Origin: Turritopsis dohrnii
Lineage: Eukaryota > Cnidaria > Hydrozoa > Anthoathecata > Oceaniidae
Reading direction: 5' to 3'
Assembly (NCBI GenBank): GCA_027922465.2
Contig: BQMF02000200.1
Location: forward strand, 186,001-250,000
Length of the DNA: 64,000 nucleotides
The notes beneath the pieces are model-generated. The model searched no databases, was not told the origin of the DNA, and saw only the letters and a list, made by a program, of their open reading frames with translations. This document shows, piece by piece, positions 13,297 through 25,440 of this stretch (position 1 is the first letter of the stretch; every line of letters begins with the position of its first letter). Position numbers and translations under genes: made by a program.

Positions 13297-13489
13297 GAGA
13301 AAGGAAATAATAACATTTGTTAAATGCATAACAAAACAAAAAGAATAGCTAAGCGAATTATTAATCAGCCGTGTTCACCTGCTCCCAGATAAAACAAAAA
13401 AAATTCTACATTTCCACAAGCCAAATTTTTCGACAATATCAACACACAAGCAATCATTTTATATGTTGCATCAAAAATTTGAAAATGGC

Positions 13490-16400
13490 ATGATGGAGAT
13501 AAAAGAGATTTTGGTGTGGTTGTCCATATTCTCCGTCTTCTCGTCTACAGGTTTGTTGCAACTTGTAACAATATCACGACAATTTTTTACTACAATTATA
13601 CTATCATACAGTTTATCTAACAATTTCAGACCACTAAAACTATTTGGTGTAAACCTTATAAGATTTGTTTGGATAGCCGAGTTTATGAACAACTCTAGCC
13701 TCGTTCTTTCAAACGCTTTTATGAGTGTTTTTACCGAAAAGATTGGTGGTCTGAAATTGTTAGATAAACACACTCCTATAAGCCGAGTTTGTCAAGCAAT
13801 CTATACAGAATGACTGTTTGAGTCTCGAGATGACGAAAAGTAATGGTGAACTGTTTCAACTTTTGTTTGAATGAGCAAGGCAAAACGCAAGAGATTTTCT
13901 TTTCTGGTAAACTTATACTTAAACTTAAACTTAAACAACAACGTTTCAATGGCCATATTTTATTTCTCTCATAACATACTGCCGCTTCTTCTGAGTAGAG
14001 TTTTTCGGTCTATTTTTCGATCGGCATTTCTTTTGTAAAACCATGTGAAAACATGACAACAAGTACAACGCTAAATTTTCGAATTTTTTTTTTTGCCATG
14101 TTCCGCAAACAAAACTGAAACAAAACTGAATTTTGTCACACGATGATAATCTCCTCTTCCAACAAATTGTCAACGACAATTTTGCTTCAGTTTCACAAAT
14201 TTCCTCTGCAAAGTAAAAAGGTCTACTTCACCGAACAGCAGTACATGTCTTGTTGCTATAGCGATTGTATCCAAGATGCCTTCTTTTGGAAATAATCACA
14301 TAGCATCCTGGATCTTCGTTTGGCCAAAATCTGGCTGATAAAAAAAGCGATTAGATCGTGTCATTAAACATTTAAGCGCTCAAGTGTTTTAATGGTGTAT
14401 GTTGATTATTTTTATGGACAATAGACCTTTCCCCAATTTTTGTTTAAACATCGCCTTACGGCTAAGCGAACAAATATCACCTCGTTTTAAAGATTTTAAT
14501 TATCCCACTTTGGAATGAAAGAAATTAGTAAATATTACAAGGTAATAAGATATGCCACGCATTAACACAATGTTTAAGCAGATAACTCACGACAGGTCTA
14601 TGGCGTTTTAGGGGTCATTCATTCATTCATTCATTCATTCATTCATTCATTCATTCATTCATTCATTCATTCATTCATTAGGTTTTTCCGTAAATAGTAA
14701 TCTACATTACCTAAACGTATATGAAAAATAATAAATATTAGATGTTGTTTTTTACAAATTTTGCGATAATTTTTAAAATAATTTAGGGGCTAACACTACC
14801 TCAATACTCTATTCCGCTTTAAAAATAGCATGTTAAAGCGTGCATCTACCTTCGTCTACCTACATATGGACTTTTATTCACATGAAAGCAATGATATACG
14901 TATTTCTGTCGGCAGTTCATGTACACTGAGTGAAAATTGAAAGGACGAGGTTTCTGAGGTAAGCGAGGAACTAATATAACGGAGACTGTCCATCTACATA
15001 TGGTGTTAATGCCACGTTATAAATTTCAAGAGATCTGTCAATACGCTCACACGTAACGAAGGTACCGGTAGTCATGGTCGCATTTGACGCGAAAAAACTG
15101 TCACTCTATTCCCTTAATTAAGCTCAGCGAGTGAGTAACGCCATTGCTATAATACTATATGATTACATGAGTAAGCCTTACGTTGCGACGTATGTTGTTT
15201 TTTCATCAATTTTTAGGTGCAATTGATGTTTCTAAAAATTTCACGGAACTCCTTGCAAACTACGATTACCGAGTCAGACCATATGCATATGGTGAGAATA
15301 TCTGATTTTATATGCTTGTAAATTATGTTGATTAGCTCGCTAACGGTAAACAACGACCACCTTTGAAACAACTGCCATCAGGACAATGAAAGGTGCTACT
15401 GAACATTAGAACACATACTGTAGCGCACTATAACTGGAATGTTCAGTTGATAAAGAATTCCCTGAATTCCCCCAAGTTCCCCCGAGTCGTTGCTTCAGAG
15501 AGTCGACATTGCAATAACACCGACATTCTCTTCTTCGGAGATTTTTCTTCATATAATGTTTGAATATAACGATGATAAAGAGGTGTAACAATGATGTTAT
15601 TCAACATACCGTAACATTCTTTTTCAGAAAAACCAGTAGTGGTCAGGCTACAAGTATCCATTATGGATTTGGGTCCAGTTCTTGAGAAGGACTTTGTAAG
15701 GCGATTTTTCGTACCAAATTTATGCTTTTGTCACAAACTTGTTCTATTTGAAAAAGATTTGATGTTCTGTTGGCAACTTTCATCTTTTGTTTGTTATTGT
15801 TTTGATTGCAAGACGAACTCTCGTTGCTGTCTTTGCGACTTTTTGAAATGATTTTAAGCTGTCTGTGTAGTGGGAATGTTAAACGATAAAGAAAAGCTTC
15901 CCTCTCTCACCGAACAGGTTAGTTGAAAAAGCATTGCAAGGAGAATATTTCTATGTATAACACAAAATTATTTGAAGATCCTCATTTTTCTCCATTCTGA
16001 ATTCCGGCATATATATCTTGCCCAGTTTGAGCGTGTTTCTTAACTGTTTTCTTAACATTCTTTGTTGCTTATATAGAAAAACATACATAAGGAATGGAAA
16101 TCACTGTTATCATTTCAGACATTTCGTGTTGATATGTATCTGAGGTTCTGGTGGCATGATCCACGATTAGAACTAAAGTTCGGGAACCTAACATTTAATG
16201 GCAATCCGCCAAAAACTATTTGGATACCAGACCTATACATTAAAAACTCGCGTGACGTCATTTCACACTCGTTTGTCAGAGAAACATCTCGAACAACTAT
16301 TGATTACAGAGGGAATGTTTATCTCAGTACCAGGTAATTTCGTCTTTTGAACTCAGTACTAGCCATCGACTGACTGCACACTGGTCGGGCTAGATTAAAA

Positions 16401-19400
16401 CAATGCTTTACATATTTCTGGTGGTCAACGACCTGTTGCGAGTAGGAGGGTGGAAGAGCCAGCTTTTGGGGATGGAAGCCGTGGACTAAAAACTCCTGTT
16501 TACATATTCACATACTCACTCACACTAAAAGAGCGATACTAACGATAATGAACTCTCATAAAGAGAACCGAGGACTGCAGTGTGCTGATATCAAACAGTG
16601 GAACATAGACCGATAAGAAATTGCAGTGGAACAAGCTCTGTTTAATTGGCAAATGAAAAGAGGAAAATGGTTTGGTCTCCCATGTTTAGTCAATTTTTAT
16701 ACGAGCTTTTGTAACAGTTCATTGTTTTTAAAATGTTATTGAGTATTTATGAGTTTATGTCCAGTTCAAGACCAAATCCAAAGGAACCCGAAGTTTACTG
16801 GAAATGCTTTTCGTGATAAAAACGCTTTCGCAAAATAACCTGATGTAAATTGATTCCATGTCTGAATGTTTGGTTGGAAAAGTAATTCACTAGCCAAAGA
16901 TGTTTTGAACTTGTTATCATTTGCTGTTCTTTGACAATGCACCAATCACCGCGCTCTCTCATTTGATAATACACCAATCACCGCGCTCTCTCATTTGATA
17001 ATACACTAAACACCGCGCCCTCTCATTTGATAATACACCAATTACCGCGCCCTCTCATTAGATAATGCACCAAACACTTTCTGTTCCTTTTATAGGTTGA
17101 CTGCAATTTGCTCTTGCCAAATGGATTTGCATTTTTATCCTCACGATAAACAAACATGCCAAGTAAAGTTTGAAAGCTGTGAGTAAATATGTTTTACTGG
17201 GTAGCTTAAGCCCATTTCTGTAAAGTGCGCCCATTGCCAAAATTAGATAGTCAACAATCATAATAAAGCCTGCCAATATTAAACACGAATGTCTTAACTC
17301 TTCAGTTGGCTTCATGTTCAACTTCTATTTTAACTTACAAACAGCTTTTTATCGCTTTCTGGGAAAAAATCGTTTAAAAGTCACTGCGTTCATAGGCGGA
17401 TCTAGAGCTTAGGCAAAATTTGAGGAGGAGCGTTGTGTCATCTAGGAGAAGAATAGAAAAACGTGCCTTTTAACTAATTACAGTTAAACACTGAAAAGAA
17501 ATTAATAGCATTGTACTCCTCCACTTTTTTTGCCTAACCCTGGATCCGCCTATGGCGTTGAAGAGCATTTTCATTGTCATAGTGTGTATACATCTCTAGA
17601 AATTCCCACCTTCGCAGTGACTTTTCATCAAATTTGCCGACTGGGTGGTTAATTAACTTGTATGTCGAATCCCAAACACCTTTTTGATCAGTTTTTCAAG
17701 CTCTATAACATGATGGATACACTTATCATTGCCAATTCCTTAATTTTATTTTTCGTGAACTCAACACAGGCTGAAAATGGGCGGCGAGCGACGCCGTAAA
17801 ATTTAATGATAATTAATGAACAAATAAATTCAACTGTAACGCCGCCACTGGGGCGTACATAACCTGTAACTGGGCGGAGACAAAGTCACGTTTAAACGCC
17901 CTCTTACTGTCAAGTCTTCAAGTTGAATTTTGTTTTGATGAATGATTTTCGTAAAGCTTTATAAATCTTTGTAATCGTCTTCTTGACGAGTTTCCGCCAC
18001 TTGCAGCTGATGAGTAATTTGGTCTCTTAATGCTACCTTACTTGATAGGTAAATGGAATTTTTGATAACAATTCTTAGGTTATTTTTTTTTGTTTTTTCT
18101 TTTAAGATTCGTTCAGTAACGATAACTTGGATTTACAATGGCACCAGGATAAACAAGTAGAATATTTCAAAGATGATATCCAAATTGAAGGCTACGAGTT
18201 GACAAGCATCCAATCAACAAGAAATTACAAACACTACGATACCGGGGGTAAAACTATCCTTCTTGCAATTTAATGCAACGTTTCCGAGCACGATATTAAG
18301 TAAGACATCAAATGAGACAACTGTACACAATCGTTAATTAACATAGTCAAGAGAAACAAAGTTATCAAATTTCCCCGATAGCTCGAACTTTCGATAAGTG
18401 GAGTTATTTCTATATCTTGATCCCCAAGAGGTTCGAATAATTGGAGGTAGTGAAATATTAAGTTTATATTATAATCCATGTTATCTTTTAGAATCGCATC
18501 AAAACTTGGAACTTTCCTTCTTGTTAGATCGAACGTTTTCTTACTATCTCACACGCAGTTACGTACCTAGTGCGCTCCTTGTGTTCATTAGCTGGAGTGC
18601 GTTCTGGCTACCACTTACCGCCTATCCCGCTCGAGTGACACTGATCGTGACCAACTTCTTAGCGAGTGCGTTCGTGCTACAGGGAGCAAGTGCGCAACTC
18701 CCTAGAGTTCCTTACACGACGGCTATAGAGTTGTTCTTGATGGTAAACATCACATTCATAATTGCAGCGCTTATTGAATACATCATTGCACTTCAGAGGA
18801 AGACGAATGGATTGAAAAAGACTTCAAAAAAAGATTTGCAAGTATGGTTGGATTTTCATACCAGATTCTTTCCGAATACATTTTTTCCTGTGAGCGAATA
18901 TTTCTATCAATCGATAATGGATTTGCTCACTAATCTCGGTTTAATGGTCTATCTTAAGACCCTCTTTTGGAAACCATCCCATACCATAAAAAACCAATAA
19001 AAAACCATCCCAGTCGGTAAAACCATCAAACGTTCACGGCGATGGAGAGCAATTTTATTGAGTTATTTTCAGCAAAGTTGCCCGGCTATGATAATAGTAT
19101 AGTCTCAAGTCGTGACATTTTATGTGAAGTTACAGGCATATAGGTTAATTAACCATAATGTAATATTTCTTTCTCAGTGAGGAAACCTTTGATTGGTCTA
19201 TTCCTTCTTTCGAAGTGATTTGATTGGTTGGTATTCTTTCTTTCGAGGTGATTTGATTAATGTATTCTTTTGAATTGTGTTCTTCGTCTTTCAGGATACC
19301 ACATCACTAGTCGTCGATTCCACTTCTGTTCAACATTCAACTGGTCGCAAGACTGTTTGTTTAGTCCACACCACAAACTTAGATCATTTGTCAAGAATCG

Positions 19401-19465
19401 CTTTTCCATTTGCATACTCTTTGTTTCTGATCGGATATTACATATATTATTCTCAAGCACATTGA
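13490..19465 (+). CDS. Cys-loop ligand-gated ion channel subunit B (paralogue of A)
   Basis: Second pentameric channel subunit, transcribed away from gene A. Exons: 13490-13550, 15217-15291, 15628-15695, 16119-16333, 17096-17178, 18107-18247, 18492-18841 and 19295-19465. All junctions are GT-AG, phases agree throughout, and the product is 387 aa. Seen: signal peptide MMEIKEILVWLSIFSVFSS; N-glycosylation sequon NFT; FWWHDPRL; WIPDLY; Cys-loop C147-x13-C161; M1 about 237-255; Pro-Ala-Arg 260-262 before M2; M3 about 293-313; short cytoplasmic loop; M4 (about 365-382); stop. Exon sizes and all intron phases match gene A, so the pair arose by duplication with inversion. Anion selectivity is inferred from Pro-Ala-Arg; the ligand is unknown. 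An upstream Met at 13463 would lengthen the leader; 13490 gives the better signal peptide. Confidence 0.92.
13611..13769. mobile_element. Hairpin MITE in intron 1 of receptor gene B
   Basis: The 24-bp ends (GTTTATCTAACAATTTCAGA... and its exact complement ...TCTGAAATTGTTAGATAAAC) are about 160 bp apart. No coding capacity. It lies 60 bp after the signal-peptide exon. Confidence 0.7.
14616..14680. repeat. (ATTC)n microsatellite
   Basis: About 16 consecutive ATTC units, in intron 1 of receptor gene B. Likely length-polymorphic. Confidence 0.95.
16940..17077. repeat. 32-bp minisatellite, ~4 copies, beside exon 5
   Basis: A unit reading CACCAATCACCGCGCTCTCT plus CATTTGATAATA is repeated four times with a few substitutions. 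The last copy ends 18 bp before the Cys-loop exon of receptor gene B (17096), so it occupies the branch-point region of that intron. Confidence 0.85.
17392..17553. mobile_element. Inverted-repeat MITE (ATAGGCGGATC ends)
   Basis: The ends ATAGGCGGATC and GATCCGCCTAT are inverted, followed inward by TTAGGCAAAA / TTTTGCCTAA and GAGGAGGAG / CTCCTCC. About 162 bp, non-coding, in intron 5 of receptor gene B. Confidence 0.7.
17681..17796 (+). mobile_element. Helitron 3'-end fragment
   Basis: Shares TTTTTGATCAGTTTTTCAAG, a CCAATTCCTTAATTTTATTT word and the terminal hairpin GGCGGCGAGCGACGCCG with the Helitrons at 25.4-27.3 kb. The element's final bases are lost. Sits in intron 5 of receptor gene B. 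Confidence 0.65.
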
Positions 19466-21518
19466 AATACATCAGATCCATCTGAAGAATTCAGCAGAAA
19501 AAAAGAATATGCAGAAGTCTCCTGACTCATGACACTCGGCTTGACTTTTTGTGAGCACTCAGTCAGAGTGGGCAGGTATGCACAAATATGCAAATTACCT
19601 CACAATGGCACTGATAACAAGAACATAGATGGTTTAGCACCTTCGTGAGTGTGACCACAGCAGCGCATGTTCAAGTCTCAGCTCCATCTGATCGTGATGA
19701 TAAGCTTCCATGTACTTTCAAATTCGTTACTCTGTTGTTTTATCAAGTCATTAACATCAATTGTCGACTGAATGGCTGAATGACTGATATGCAAGGAATA
19801 CAAAACCAATGCAACTACGCAGTACCAAGTCGGTGGGTGGAAAAACCAACGCTTCATAAATCAAAGTCTTAGAACGCCTTATTTAGGTGGTTATCAACAT
19901 TTTACTGAATGGGTTTTCGTTTTACAATTTTTCTATTGCTAAACCTTGTCTGTGTTTGAATGTGTGTTTAATTCGAGAACTGTATATAATACGAAAATGA
20001 GTCTGGCATACAACGTTCGGCACAAATACATCAAAGATAACTTCAAGAACAACGCGGCTCACATTATGTATCATTTCCAGACCATTAACACTTCCCGGTT
20101 TGAAGTATGTGAAATCTTTGCATTCTTTGTTCCAATATTTGGAACGGCTCTAGGACAATTCCCCCATGGAAAAATTTGCCCTCGGGGCATTGCCTCCACA
20201 AAATCATCCGGCAGTCATCCGGGAGGAAGATAATTTACCAGTGGGATATTTTTCTGACATCAATTTTTAACATAATATTCACTTGTTGCATACCTGATGT
20301 AAACTGAATATTATGGAATATAGTATATTCCGGTTTAATAGGAATCGGGAAAAGTGGTTCACTTTAACTGAAGTCTGAAGTCGTATTTATTAGGGTTTTT
20401 ATAAATTTGTGTTGCGATTATCATCGAGTATCACATAGCAAAGGACGTAAGACCTTACTTAAAAAACTGATTTAATTTTTTTTTTCCAATTTGAGTACGC
20501 CCTGGTGGAAAGTCCGTGTCCGAGGGGATAAAAAAAAGGTGCATATTAACAAAACTCAGACTAAAAGAGTGTCTGATGGAATAAGGATATACTGTTAACT
20601 TCACTGTTTAACGGCCGGAAAATCTTGTTTCGTATTCACATTTAACCGTGTTAGGTAGTGCAGGTATACATAAATCAGTGAGTTCTAGCGTAGTTCTAGT
20701 GACAGGGAAATAAGAAAATTATGATATAAATACAGCTTACTTTGTGACTAAGTACTACACAAGCAAGAACTGTTATTGGTTGAGAACTTTCTAACATAAC
20801 CAATCTTAAGGGAAACGAAATGAATTATTTTTTTCACAATTGCATCTACATCTGATATTTGCCGTTTTAACATTTAATTTGCCGTTCAGATGGCGCTGAT
20901 TTCTACTAGAGCTTTGGGTTACTATGGTTACTGGCCATATTTTGGCTAAATGTAGGCCATTGAAGTTAAATTTTGACCAGAAGTTGTGTCGACTTGAAAA
21001 TTGGAAGTGCTGTATTTACCATACTTTCGTCATGTTAAGGCAATTCTTGGGTAAACGTTTTCAAGGTTGCAATTTTCATGAAACTTTCCACACAAAACAA
21101 CACTCATATAGGATGGGAAAACAAGTACATCAACCTCATACCCAGGTTTTCTTCCCTTTTCGCTCTCTGTATATCGAAAAGGCAAAAGAATGTCGGTTTA
21201 AGATTGACACCTAGAGCATGAAGTTACGTCGTAAAAATTGTGATGAAGAAGGAATGAAGTCGAGGAAGAATACGTCACACACATAGACGGCACTTAGTAG
21301 CGTAACTGTTACCATGGTAACACGGTAATCTTTTCGTTGATAATCTCCATTGTAGATTTGGTGCATGTTTACAAAACTGTCAAAAAGTAAAAAATATCAT
21401 AGAAATTTCCAAACATCTCCCATCTAGAGTACTGTTAAAGTACAATAAGGCGTCTCTATGGATGTAACTGGGCGTAAATTACACAAACCACCCAACGCCC
21501 TTATTCTACATTCGAATC
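19466..21518. other. Intergenic between receptor gene B and P4HA
   Basis: No gene supported. Apart from one decayed MITE (21131-21206) I see only unique AT-rich sequence. The open frames here (for example 19946-20233 and 20924-21214) lack domains, and the second overlaps the MITE. Confidence 0.5.
21131..21206. mobile_element. Decayed MITE of the CAACCTCGAACCCAGG family
   Basis: Arms CAACCTCATACCCAGG and a diverged TCGGTTTAAGATTG, with CCCTTTTCGCTCT...TATCGAAAAGGC inside, matching the core of the 6689-6798 copy. Confidence 0.55.
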
Positions 21519-23666
21519 TCATTCGTTTTTGTTCAAAGAACACGGCCTGACAAATTCTTGTCCGTGTGAATGTATCCAGAGATTTGAAACCCATTTCTGT
21601 CCAACTACAACCGGACAGCCAGCATGCTGGGTTTTGTTATTACTCTTACCATTCTTAAGTAAATTATACCAAAAGACACCGGCGCCTTTTTCAGGTCTGA
21701 TTGCCACACCTGGACCGGTATTTGTAAACACGGTACTTCCTCCCCAGTATACATCACTCATGTATAAGAGCATAGTTGCAATGCGGTTACCGCCGTACTT
21801 TTTAAAAGGCCTCGGGTTTTCATTAGTTGCGTGGTCGTAGTGTGGTTCGTATTGGCCTGCTAAACCGTAATTCTGAATTTGTAATTCCTCGGAATATCTC
21901 ATGTTGAGGTTAGTGACGTCACCAACTTTCATTATGATGTCGGCGGCAACTTCGTCCATCTCAGGAGCTATCCAAGCGCTTTTGCTCACTCGATAGTCGG
22001 CATATACTAACTCGTTCGTAATCGGGTCGTGTACAGTCGCACGTCCTAATAACGGGAACGCTTTCTTCTTTATATGGTTTATTTCGTGATCACGCAGAAG
22101 GTCATGATAAATTATTATTTCAGGGTCATTATAAGCATATTCAACTTTTAGCGGTTTCAAGATGAATCTTGGTTTCGGTTGAGAGTATTCACAATACAAC
22201 TTATCTAGAATTTTCTGATCCATTTTTTCAACACCTTGACACAAAAGATCGTATTTGCTCTCCCAGTGCGGACGTGAACGGACGAACGTTTTTCTCGATT
22301 TGGGCTTGTTTTGAAATTGAAGCAATTCATTTTCATACAAGTCTATATTGATACGCGCGGTTTCGTGGGCAGGATTTAACTTTAAGATATTTCTTGTGTG
22401 CTTCACAGCATTTTCGATATTTCCCAGTTTATAATCAGACCACGCTAGATACTCTAAAACGATATAAAAGGATTAAGTCACCGAATTCATTTTATAAACG
22501 ACGCCCTGTAATAAACGCTGTCCACCATCAATCATCACTTATTGAACGCAGCTTTCTAGCAAACATCTGAAAGACATCTGTGTTTATACGTTGCGTTGGA
22601 GCTTAGTTATCTGGCAATTACTGAGCAAACTTATTTCATTGTCACGTGACAATATTCGCTACTTTCGCTTTCAAACAATTTCATTTCATTCACAAGGTTG
22701 AAAAGCCACCGTGGAGGAGTGTAACTTTACAGATATACACACTCAATCTAAATAGAAATGAACTCCATCGCAGTTAGTTAGGATGGTGTGCCCACTGAGT
22801 TCCAATACGACTCTGTATAAGTTTCAAATCAAAGTGGAACTTTTTCCACACAAGGGAGAAGAGTTGGGTTCTCTTATTGCCACTCTCCTTCTTTGTTGTT
22901 TTAATTGTTTCAGCGACCATGCCAGCGCATTCATCTTAAGATAAAAATATGTAGTTATGTTTTATTTACCTATCAAAGTAGCTTTGTCAAGAAACCCAAC
23001 TTTCTGCACCATTGGTGGAAACCTATATAAAGCTTCCTTGAACCATTTCTGTGCGTGAAAGTAATCCCCAATGCCAACACATAGAAATCCGATTTCGAAG
23101 ATCTCTTCCAATTTCAGTTGATGTGAGTATGGCGCCAATCCCTCGATAAACTTTTCCGGACTGATGGCGTAAGTGTCTTGTAATCTAATTAATGCCGCCA
23201 ATGAACCACGTAGATCATCTTCAGATGGATACGCCCGTTTCAAACGTTCCAAATCGGATTTTAACTTCCTCATCTTTGATGCCGTTTGTTTCTTCTTGGA
23301 AAAGTTATTTAAATTCTGCCAAAACGTTAAAAACCTTTTAGTTATTTTGTAAGAATTCGTTGGGCGCGACACCCACTTCTCGTCCACGTCGGGTTTCAAA
23401 GACCTGACAGGAAGATTAGCTTCTATTTCAGTAATATGTTTTTCTAAAGCATTCAGCCGTTTCTCTTCTTTTCTTACGTAGCTCAAGAATAACTTTGCCA
23501 ACTTTTTATCGACTTTGTGTAAAATCTCCATATCAGAGGCTGCCGTGAAAAACTCGTGACTCGGTGCCGAGATCTTATGAACACGAGCATCATATCGATG
23601 TGACTGATTCGCCAGCGAACAGTCAAGTATGATCAATACAAAAGTAACGAAAATGATTTTTGGCAT
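21519..23666 (-). CDS. P4HA: Prolyl 4-hydroxylase subunit alpha (collagen type)
   Basis: Hydroxylates proline in collagen-like chains in the ER lumen, using Fe(II), 2-oxoglutarate, O2 and ascorbate, normally as a tetramer with protein disulfide isomerase. Two exons (minus): 22970-23666 and 21519-22453, joined in phase (G|AG) to 543 aa, close to the usual ~530. Seen: signal peptide (about 1-19); P4Ha N-terminal helical region with LAALIRLQDTYAI, part of the peptide-substrate region; a TPR-like stretch across the splice; C-terminal dioxygenase domain with iron ligands H437, D439 (PHYDHA) and H509, and 2-oxoglutarate lysine K519 (VVVGQKW). The spacing of the last two (10) matches known family members. 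Single gene on its strand; intact and probably functional. Which alpha isoform it corresponds to cannot be told. Confidence 0.95.
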
Positions 23667-24229
23667 AATAAATTACCGCCAGCAACTAACGATACTCTTT
23701 CTTCTTCAGTGTGTATTCGGTAAATGTTTTGTTTTGAGAAAAAACGACGGCCGTCTATCATGTGATCATTTGGTTAGGCATGATTGCAACGGAACCTGTC
23801 AGAAATGTGTAAATAAAAGAAACGACCAATGAGCTCACTGAAAATTCTCGTTACTCACAATGGGGAGAATTTTCAAAAAACGTGCCGAAAATAATGTTAT
23901 TGTCCAAAATTATTTTTCATTATGCTCGTGTGCCGTAGTTTGTTTCTGATGTATTAGCATCACCTTTATGATGTCTTCTCGGGAAAAAATTGGGCGATTC
24001 GTACTTTCACTGAATAGTTATCTCAATTATTGGAAAGTATTTTCTAACCGGCCATCTTATATTAATCGAAATGTGTGGTACGCCACAAGCGTTCAAAAGT
24101 TTCACCAGAATAAATCAAATTAGAGTTACTACATATGATTGACTTTTTCTTTTATGTTTCATAAAATATGTGTCGGGTATGATATGTGCGTGTCATTTTC
24201 CACAGTTAGTGTTTTAGACCTGTTTTTCT
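23667..24229. other. 5' region of P4HA
   Basis: About 560 bp of unique AT-rich DNA upstream of the P4HA start. A promoter is expected, but no motif can be defended. No other feature seen. Confidence 0.4.
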
Positions 24230-24517
24230 ATGCATGCTAAAAGTAATGTTTTTCAATGCTCTAACCATGGTCTAAACGAAAAGGGGAGCGAGCCTGAGCT
24301 CGAGGGTCGGGGATCACCAAAATTATTCGAACCGCCAATTGCGAAACCAACACAACTCTTTGTTAGAAAGAAATTCAAATCACCAAAAACGAAAATAGAA
24401 AAGGTCTTTCCACCAAGTCTTCCGTCAATCCTTCAACCAGTCATTGTTCATAAAAGAGCGCCCACACCGGAGTTACTACCAGCCAGAGATCCTAAAAGAG
24501 CGCCTACAAATCAATGA
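24230..24517 (+). CDS. Possible 95-aa lysine/proline-rich protein, unknown
   Basis: A single open frame from ATG to TGA, in a region otherwise full of stops. The product has no signal peptide, membrane segment or domain I recognise. Its first half is mixed; its second half is rich in K and P, with two KRAPT words (HKRAPTPELL and PKRAPTNQ). Base composition is less AT-rich than the flanks, which argues for coding. No repeat family overlaps it. It could be a short single-exon gene, a terminal exon of a larger gene, or chance. Confidence 0.3.
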   Translation: MHAKSNVFQCSNHGLNEKGSEPELEGRGSPKLFEPPIAKPTQLFVRKKFKSPKTKIEKVFPPSLPSILQPVIVHKRAPTPELLPARDPKRAPTNQ

Positions 24518-24749
24518 TCTCAAAAGAACATTCACATCAGCTATTTAACACCAATGCTGCTGTACAATGTCTATCTAACTAGCATGCAGCTTTAGCTAAA
24601 AATGCCCCCGCGCTCAAGCTTTCCAATTTGTACACACAGCAAGCTATGCATTGCAAGCCTTTACAACGGAAACAAAAACAAACAAAACTTTGTTATTTTT
24701 TGTTATCTCTTAGGCCTATGTCACACTGATGCTAGTATACCTTTCAAAA

Positions 24750-24960
24750 AGCATAAATAAGGCTTAACAAGTAATATCAGAAAGTATTGCTACAAACAAA
24801 AGAAATGTGTGAACTGAAACCATGGATACGTATTTTATAATCAAAATAAAATTAAGAAAGAAATTCTGTAAGAACCAAAAGAAAAAAAAACTTTTTGAAA
24901 AAAAAAAAAATTCAAGCGAAAAATCCATTAGAAATCTGCGTTTCAAACTTTGATTCCAAA
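24750..24960 (+). repeat. Dispersed A-rich repeat, copy 1
   Basis: Shares a series of words with 43190-43410 in the same order and orientation: ACCATGGATAC, a long AAAAAACTTTTT(C/G)AAAAAAAAA stretch, AAGCGAAAAA and CATTAGAAAT/CATCAGAAAT. The segment overlaps spurious lysine-rich open frames. Class unknown. Confidence 0.5.
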
Positions 24961-25345
24961 CAAAAAATAGCCAAAGTTCACATAAAAAAACAAGAAAAAA
25001 AATATAAAAAGGTTTTATTGATCATGATCACACCAGGTTTGCAGGACAGAAAGAAGGAAAAACTCAAAGAACGACAATTTGCAGCCTTTCTTGCATACAC
25101 AGACATCCAATTAAAATGTTTTAAGGCAAGATCCTTCAAAAGTTAGTGCATCGAATAAAATTTATTGAATGAAAGATTTAGAGCTAAAACATATAGCTAC
25201 AAAAATAAAATGTATTGTTGGCAAAGTTTTAGATTTCAAGCTGTGCTTCAAAATCCTAGGCGTTCACTTCACTAAAACAACACAAACGTAATATGAAAAA
25301 TGTCAAAGCAATTTTAGCATACGAACTTTCTAAATAACATAGTAT

Positions 25346-25439
25346 ACCTTATCGGACAAAATTATTAGTCGGACAAAAGTGACTAAAATATTTGGAGGTG
25401 ACTAAAATTTTGTCCGACTAAGTTTTGTCCGATAAGGTA
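25346..25439. mobile_element. Hairpin MITE (TACCTTATCGGAC ends)
   Basis: ACCTTATCGGACAAAA at the left end is matched by TTTTGTCCGATAAGGT at the right. A second inner pair, TAGTCGGACAAAA / TTTTGTCCGACTA, makes it almost fully palindromic over about 93 bp. It ends two bases before the first Helitron of the cluster. Confidence 0.75.
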
Positions 25440-25440
25440 A

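Larger units (their letters stand above)
11220..13489. promoter_or_regulatory. Shared 5' region between divergent receptor genes
   Basis: The two paralogous receptor genes start on opposite strands at each side of this 2.3-kb interval, so promoters for both must lie here or in unseen 5' exons. No specific promoter motif can be defended. The interval holds decayed MITEs (12607-12695, 12948-13026), a poly-G run near 11969 and a local direct duplication (13146-13296). A 108-codon open frame at 11841-12167 has no domain and is not called. Confidence 0.4.
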
